Source: Burkholderiaceae bacterium (GTDB lineage Bacteria; Pseudomonadota; Gammaproteobacteria; Burkholderiales; Burkholderiaceae_D). From it: a stretch of DNA of 41,942 nt. The notes beneath the pieces are model-generated. The model was not told where the DNA came from. It was given only the letters and a program-made list of their open reading frames with translations, and searched no databases. The stretch is taken from assembly GCA_031266815.1 (NCBI GenBank), contig JAISAG010000159.1, positions 1 through 41,942 of the forward strand, in the 5' to 3' direction. Shown here in pieces: positions 37,707-41,942 of the stretch (position 1 is its first letter; every line of letters starts with the position of its first letter). A program made the translations under genes and the position numbers.

Positions 37707-39167
37707 ATGCAATGGGAAATCGTGATCGGCCTTGAAACCCATGTCCAGCTCCAAACCTGTTCAAAAATGTTCAGCGGAGCCTCGACCGACTTTGGTGCCG
37801 AACCAAACGCGCAAGCGTGCCCTGTTGACCTGGCGCTACCGGGCACCCTGCCTGTTGCCAACCGGCTCGCCGTTGATCGGGCAATCCGGTTTGGATTGGC
37901 TGTCGGCGCGGAAATCGCACCCGTTTCCGTTTTCGCACGCAAGAACTACTTCTACCCCGACCTCCCCAAGGGATACCAGATCAGCCAGTACGAAAAACCC
38001 GTTGTCCAGGGCGGCACCCTTTCCTTTCCTGTTGAAGACCCGCACAGTCCTGCCATGAAAACCATCAGGCTCACCCGCGCCCACCTTGAAGAAGACGCGG
38101 GAAAATCCGTTCACGAAAACTGGGTTGACCTGAGCGGCATAGACCTCAACCGCGCAGGAACCCCCCTGCTGGAAATTGTTACCGAACCCGACATGCGCAG
38201 CGCCGCCGAAGCCGTCGCCTATGCGCGGACACTGCATGCGCTTGTCGTATGGCTGGGAATATGTGATGGCAACATGCAGGAAGGCTCCTTCCGTTGTGAC
38301 GCCAACATCTCCGTCCGCCCGCTAGGCTCAAGCACATTGGGTACCCGTTGCGAGATAAAAAATCTCAATTCTTTCCGCCATCTGGAAGACGCCATCCATT
38401 TTGAGTCGGAACGCCAGATAGAACTGATCGAAAGCGGCGGCAGCATCATACAGGCGACCCGCCTTTACGACCCGGACAAACGGGAAACACGGGAAATGCG
38501 CACCAAGGAAGACGCGCAAGACTACCGTTACTTTCCCGACCCCGACCTGCCGCCTCTCCTCATCCCGCGCGAATGGATTGCACAAGTCGAAAGCGACATG
38601 CCGGAACTGCCCCCTGCCACCCGCGCCCGCTTCATGCGGGACTATGCCCTTTCCGAATACGACGCCAGTGTCCTGACACAATCCCGCGCCATGGCGGATT
38701 ACTACGAACAAGTTGTGGCAGAGGCAGGAGCGGCGCTGGCAAAACAAAGTGCCAACTGGCTGATGGGTGATGTGGCTTCTGCGCTGAATCGCGCTGCCAT
38801 CCCGGTTGAATCCATTCCGGTCAGCGCCATCCAGCTTGCCCGCCTGCTCAAACGAATCGCGGACGGCACGCTCTCCAACAAAATCGCAAAAGATATTTTT
38901 GCCGACATGTGGCAATCCCCCTCTGCCGATGCGGACTACGCCGATGACATCATCGCCCGGAAGGGCCTGAAACAAATCTCCGACACAAGTGAACTGGAAA
39001 AAATCGTGGACGCAGTGCTGGCGGACAACGCAAAATCGGTCGCGGAATTTCAGGCGGGCAAGGAAAAAGCGTTCAACGCGCTGGTCGGTCAAGTGATGAA
39101 AGCAACAAAGGGCAAGGGAAACCCGGCGCAAGTCAATGCCCTGCTCCGAAAAAAACTGACTGGCTGA
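37707..39167 (+). CDS. gatB: Asp-tRNA(Asn)/Glu-tRNA(Gln) amidotransferase subunit B
   Basis: This 486-residue subunit binds the misacylated tRNA and activates it with ATP. It shows [10 protein letters not shown], the segment [18 protein letters not shown], and the C-terminal YqeY-like tRNA-binding domain. ATG 37707 follows AAAGGA. The organism therefore probably makes Gln-tRNA or Asn-tRNA by transamidation. A GC-rich inverted repeat without a T-run (39181-39200) follows the gene. Confidence 0.97.
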   Translation: MQWEIVIGLETHVQLQTCSKMFSGASTDFGAEPNAQACPVDLALPGTLPVANRLAVDRAIRFGLAVGAEIAPVSVFARKNYFYPDLPKGYQISQYEKPVVQGGTLSFPVEDPHSPAMKTIRLTRAHLEEDAGKSVHENWVDLSGIDLNRAGTPLLEIVTEPDMRSAAEAVAYARTLHALVVWLGICDGNMQEGSFRCDANISVRPLGSSTLGTRCEIKNLNSFRHLEDAIHFESERQIELIESGGSIIQATRLYDPDKRETREMRTKEDAQDYRYFPDPDLPPLLIPREWIAQVESDMPELPPATRARFMRDYALSEYDASVLTQSRAMADYYEQVVAEAGAALAKQSANWLMGDVASALNRAAIPVESIPVSAIQLARLLKRIADGTLSNKIAKDIFADMWQSPSADADYADDIIARKGLKQISDTSELEKIVDAVLADNAKSVAEFQAGKEKAFNALVGQVMKATKGKGNPAQVNALLRKKLTG

Positions 39168-39343
39168 CGTGCGCACAGCACTCCCGCCGGATTGGCGGAG
39201 CAGGGTTTGGCGCGTACAATAGCCCCATCGCACCGCCCATATGCGCCGTAGAGGTGTTGTCATGCGTATTGCCGATGCCGCGCAGGATGCGCGGGTACAA
39301 CAAAAGGACAGATTTCCGCAAACCCGTAACCGTGGAGAGAAAT

Positions 39344-41275
39344 ATGCCCCGCCCCCTTCGCACACTGTGTCTGGCCGCCAGTCTGCTTTCCCTGACCGCC
39401 CTTGCCGGCGACAAACCGGCAGTGCCTGCCCCTACCACGTTAACCGCGTTCCATTCCGAAAAAGAATTGGAGCAATGGTTTGAACACCAACAACAACTGT
39501 TCAAAAAGAAAAACCAGCGTCAGCGATCACGAGGAAAGAAAAAGCTGAGCGAGGCTCCCCTCCCAGCCGCCGCAGCCCCTCTCCAGGAGGCCAAGAGCGT
39601 CGCCCCCGCCGCAGAAGCATCCATCACCAACGCGCAGACAGCCGGGGTAGATGAAGGCGGTATCGTCAAGCAACACGGCGACTACCTGATCATCCTCCGG
39701 CGCGGACGCCTTTTTACCATCCGGATAGGAGACGGGCAGCTGACCCCCGCTTCATATGCACCTGCCTATGCGCCCGACTCCCAGCCGTACGAAGCCTGGT
39801 ACGACGAAATACTCGTCTCCGGCAGCACAATCGCCGTCATTGGCTACAGCTACCGCAAGGGCGGAACAGAAATTGTGCTGTTCACCCTGGGAGAGCAAGG
39901 CGAACTGCAATATCGGGCGACCCACATTTTGCGCTCGAACGATTACTACTCCTCACGAAACTACGCCAGCCGTCTTGTCGGCAACAAACTGATTTTTTAC
40001 ACGCCGCTCTTCCTTAACTTCTGGCGCGGACTGCCGGATAACCTGCCTGCGGTCCGCCACTGGCGAGCGAAAGAAGCGGGTTCGTTTCAACGCATTGCCC
40101 CCGCCACCCAAATCTACCGCACCACTGATGACCTGGATCCGGCAGGCGGTATCGCCCTTCACACCGTGCAAATCTGCGACATCGCGGACGCCGGGCTGAC
40201 CTGTACCGCAAAAGGCATTCTTGCCCAATCGGGCAGGGAATTTTATGTTTCCAAAGACGCGGTTTACATCTGGACAGCACCCTGGGCGTGGCAAAAACAA
40301 ACGGAAGAGTCCCCTCCCGTCAATGCCAGCCTGTTTCGCCTTCCCTTAAACGCAACAGAAGCCCCCACGGCAATCAAGGCGTGGGGAAGCCCTATTGACC
40401 AATTCTCCTTCAAGGAAAGCGAAGACGGCCACCTCTATGTCCTGCTTCGCGCCGAAGCCCCCATCAGAAGCATGTGGGCATCCGAAATCGGCAGCGGGGA
40501 CCTTGCCCTCCTCCGCTTGCCCATCCGTGACCCCCGCTTTGGAGAAGGGTCGCAATCCACCCCTGTCAGCTACTACCATCCCCTACCCGCACCACAAGGA
40601 AACCAGCGCAGCATCCAGAACCGCTACATCGGGAATTACCTGGTCTATGGCGCGGGAGGACACCCCCGGTGGAACAATGCCGTCCCGCACACCGCCTACC
40701 TTGTTGACTGGGCAAAAACCCGCCTGGCGGGCGAGCTATCCCTCAACCATCCCATCGAGCGTATTGAAGCGCTGGGCAACGCACCCCTCTTGGTCGGCGC
40801 ACAACAAAACGACCTCTATTTCAGCAGTATTGCCCCGAGCGAGCGCGAAGAAGCCGCGCCGTTTCGGGTCGCCAGCCAATTCATCCTGTCCGCTGCCGCT
40901 CAAGGAGAAACCCGCAGTCACGGCTTCTTTTACAAACCGACTGGTCCCGGACGCGGCATACTGGGACTTCCTTTCCGGGGACAAGGCTGGCAGCGGCTCG
41001 CCAACCCATCCGGCAGCGGCATCATCTATCTTGGCAACGACAACCTGAACTTGCGCAAAATCGGCGCGCTGACTGCGGAAACGCCCACGCAAAAAGACAA
41101 CTGCATCACCTCCTGCGTCGACTGGTATGGCAACGCCAGACCACTCTTCATCCGGGACCGTCTTTTCGCCCTCATGGGGTACGAAATCGTAGAAGGGCGT
41201 ATTGTGGATGGCAAGCTGACCGAAGTTCGTCGGATTGACTACGGGGCAGTGTGGCGTGTAAAAAAAATCCCCTGA
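39344..41275 (+). CDS. Secreted beta-propeller domain protein
   Basis: This 643-residue protein has a signal peptide (hydrophobic 9-20, cleavage near ALAG). A charged Lys/Arg/Gln-rich region (about 40-70) precedes the signature TNAQTAGVDEGGIVKQHGDY, which matches the secreted C-terminal beta-propeller family (PF09826, from memory). The rest is repeated beta-strand sequence, consistent with a propeller. The family's function is unknown. I chose ATG 39344 because GGAGAG lies upstream and the signal peptide starts there. A possible -10 TACAAT lies at 39215-39220. Its stop codon lies inside the rRNA operon terminator. Confidence 0.82.
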   Translation: MPRPLRTLCLAASLLSLTALAGDKPAVPAPTTLTAFHSEKELEQWFEHQQQLFKKKNQRQRSRGKKKLSEAPLPAAAAPLQEAKSVAPAAEASITNAQTAGVDEGGIVKQHGDYLIILRRGRLFTIRIGDGQLTPASYAPAYAPDSQPYEAWYDEILVSGSTIAVIGYSYRKGGTEIVLFTLGEQGELQYRATHILRSNDYYSSRNYASRLVGNKLIFYTPLFLNFWRGLPDNLPAVRHWRAKEAGSFQRIAPATQIYRTTDDLDPAGGIALHTVQICDIADAGLTCTAKGILAQSGREFYVSKDAVYIWTAPWAWQKQTEESPPVNASLFRLPLNATEAPTAIKAWGSPIDQFSFKESEDGHLYVLLRAEAPIRSMWASEIGSGDLALLRLPIRDPRFGEGSQSTPVSYYHPLPAPQGNQRSIQNRYIGNYLVYGAGGHPRWNNAVPHTAYLVDWAKTRLAGELSLNHPIERIEALGNAPLLVGAQQNDLYFSSIAPSEREEAAPFRVASQFILSAAAQGETRSHGFFYKPTGPGRGILGLPFRGQGWQRLANPSGSGIIYLGNDNLNLRKIGALTAETPTQKDNCITSCVDWYGNARPLFIRDRLFALMGYEIVEGRIVDGKLTEVRRIDYGAVWRVKKIP

Positions 41276-41298
41276 GCTGTGGTAGCAAAGGGGATTTT
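41264..41298 (-). terminator. Rho-independent terminator of the rRNA operon
   Basis: AAAATCCCC and GGGGATTTT form a 9-base-pair stem around 17 bases. Read on the minus strand it is followed by a run of T, so it ends the rRNA transcript. It lies just 13 bases after the 5S gene and overlaps the last codons and stop of the convergent beta-propeller gene, which it may also terminate. Confidence 0.85.
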
Positions 41299-41310
41299 GT
41301 GGTGAGGGGG

Positions 41311-41425
41311 TGCCTGACAATAACCTACTTTCGCACTGGTTTCAGCACTATCATTGGCGCAGTATCGTTTCACGGTCCTGTTCGGGATGGGAAGGGGTGG
41401 GGCCAACCTGCTATGGTCGTCAGGC
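41311..41425 (-). rRNA. rrf: 5S ribosomal RNA
   Basis: The minus strand reads GCCTGACGACCATAG at the 5' end, then CCCATCCCGAACAGG and GCGAAAGTAGG, all standard 5S elements. The terminal stem pairs TGCCTGA-type ends. The size is about 115 bases. It is the last gene of the operon in this window. Confidence 0.95.
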
Positions 41426-41537
41426 TTAACTTGTTGACGCTATGCAGGAGCATAGTGTCCAATTTGGGTTAAAGCACGGTAAAGAAGCGTGATTACTACA
41501 ACACGTTAACTGTCTTCACCACTTTGGTCAAAGTGAT
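41426..41537 (-). other. 23S-5S spacer of the rRNA operon
   Basis: This spacer has a short inverted repeat (CTATGC/GCATAG around 4 bases, near 41441-41456) that may be part of processing stems. No tRNA gene is seen. Confidence 0.6.

Positions 41538-41942
<405 letters not shown>

Overview
The window is a gene-dense, mostly chromosomal core segment of a proteobacterium that fits the Betaproteobacteria (Burkholderiales, perhaps close to Oxalobacteraceae). This placement is inferred from gene content and order: the mreBCD-mrdA-rodA cluster divergent from gatCAB, metK divergent from lpxL-dapF, rpsP-rimM-trmD-rplS followed by a Nudix gene, a DUF484-xerC pair, and a DksA whose zinc cysteines are mostly replaced. 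No phage, IS element, integron or CRISPR array was seen.

Layout. Positions 1-8500 form a formate/molybdenum block: a GltD-like flavoprotein with a premature stop (minus), a divergent hydN-fdhF pair (a Cys version of E. coli-type formate dehydrogenase H), the molybdate transporter modABC (minus), its regulator modE, and fdhD, which activates formate dehydrogenase. A ModE-box-like site lies between modA and modE. Positions 8500-12650 are all on the minus strand: ahpC, ahpF, an unknown 93-residue protein, a Sir2 deacetylase and an orphan fliT-like gene. Positions 12640-15280 hold lpxL-dapF-ppk2, divergent from metK (15571), which has a three-hairpin leader. From 16774 to 22695, on the minus strand, come rpsP-rimM-trmD-rplS, a Nudix gene, relA, a small membrane protein and a Lar-like zinc-ribbon protein.

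From 22756 to 26099 are a probable rhodoquinone-biosynthesis methyltransferase (rquA), ackA, tsaD and tRNA-Lys. From 26392 to 28760 are a DUF484 gene, xerC and dksA. From 28803 to 35658, on the minus strand, lies the cell-shape cluster mreBCD-mrdA-rodA-rlpA. gatCAB and a secreted beta-propeller protein follow on the plus strand. The right edge holds the end of an rRNA operon on the minus strand (23S 3' end, 5S, terminator).

Together, the formate dehydrogenase with its molybdenum supply, acetate kinase and probable rhodoquinone synthesis suggest a facultative or anaerobic lifestyle with formate metabolism and possibly fumarate respiration. AhpC/AhpF provides peroxide defence. RelA and DksA are both present for the stringent response. 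I did not find an obviously new multigene system. The best leads are the structured metK leader with a possible loop-loop contact, the in-frame stop in the formate-linked flavoprotein gene, the rquA call, and the unexplained small genes and leaders listed below.
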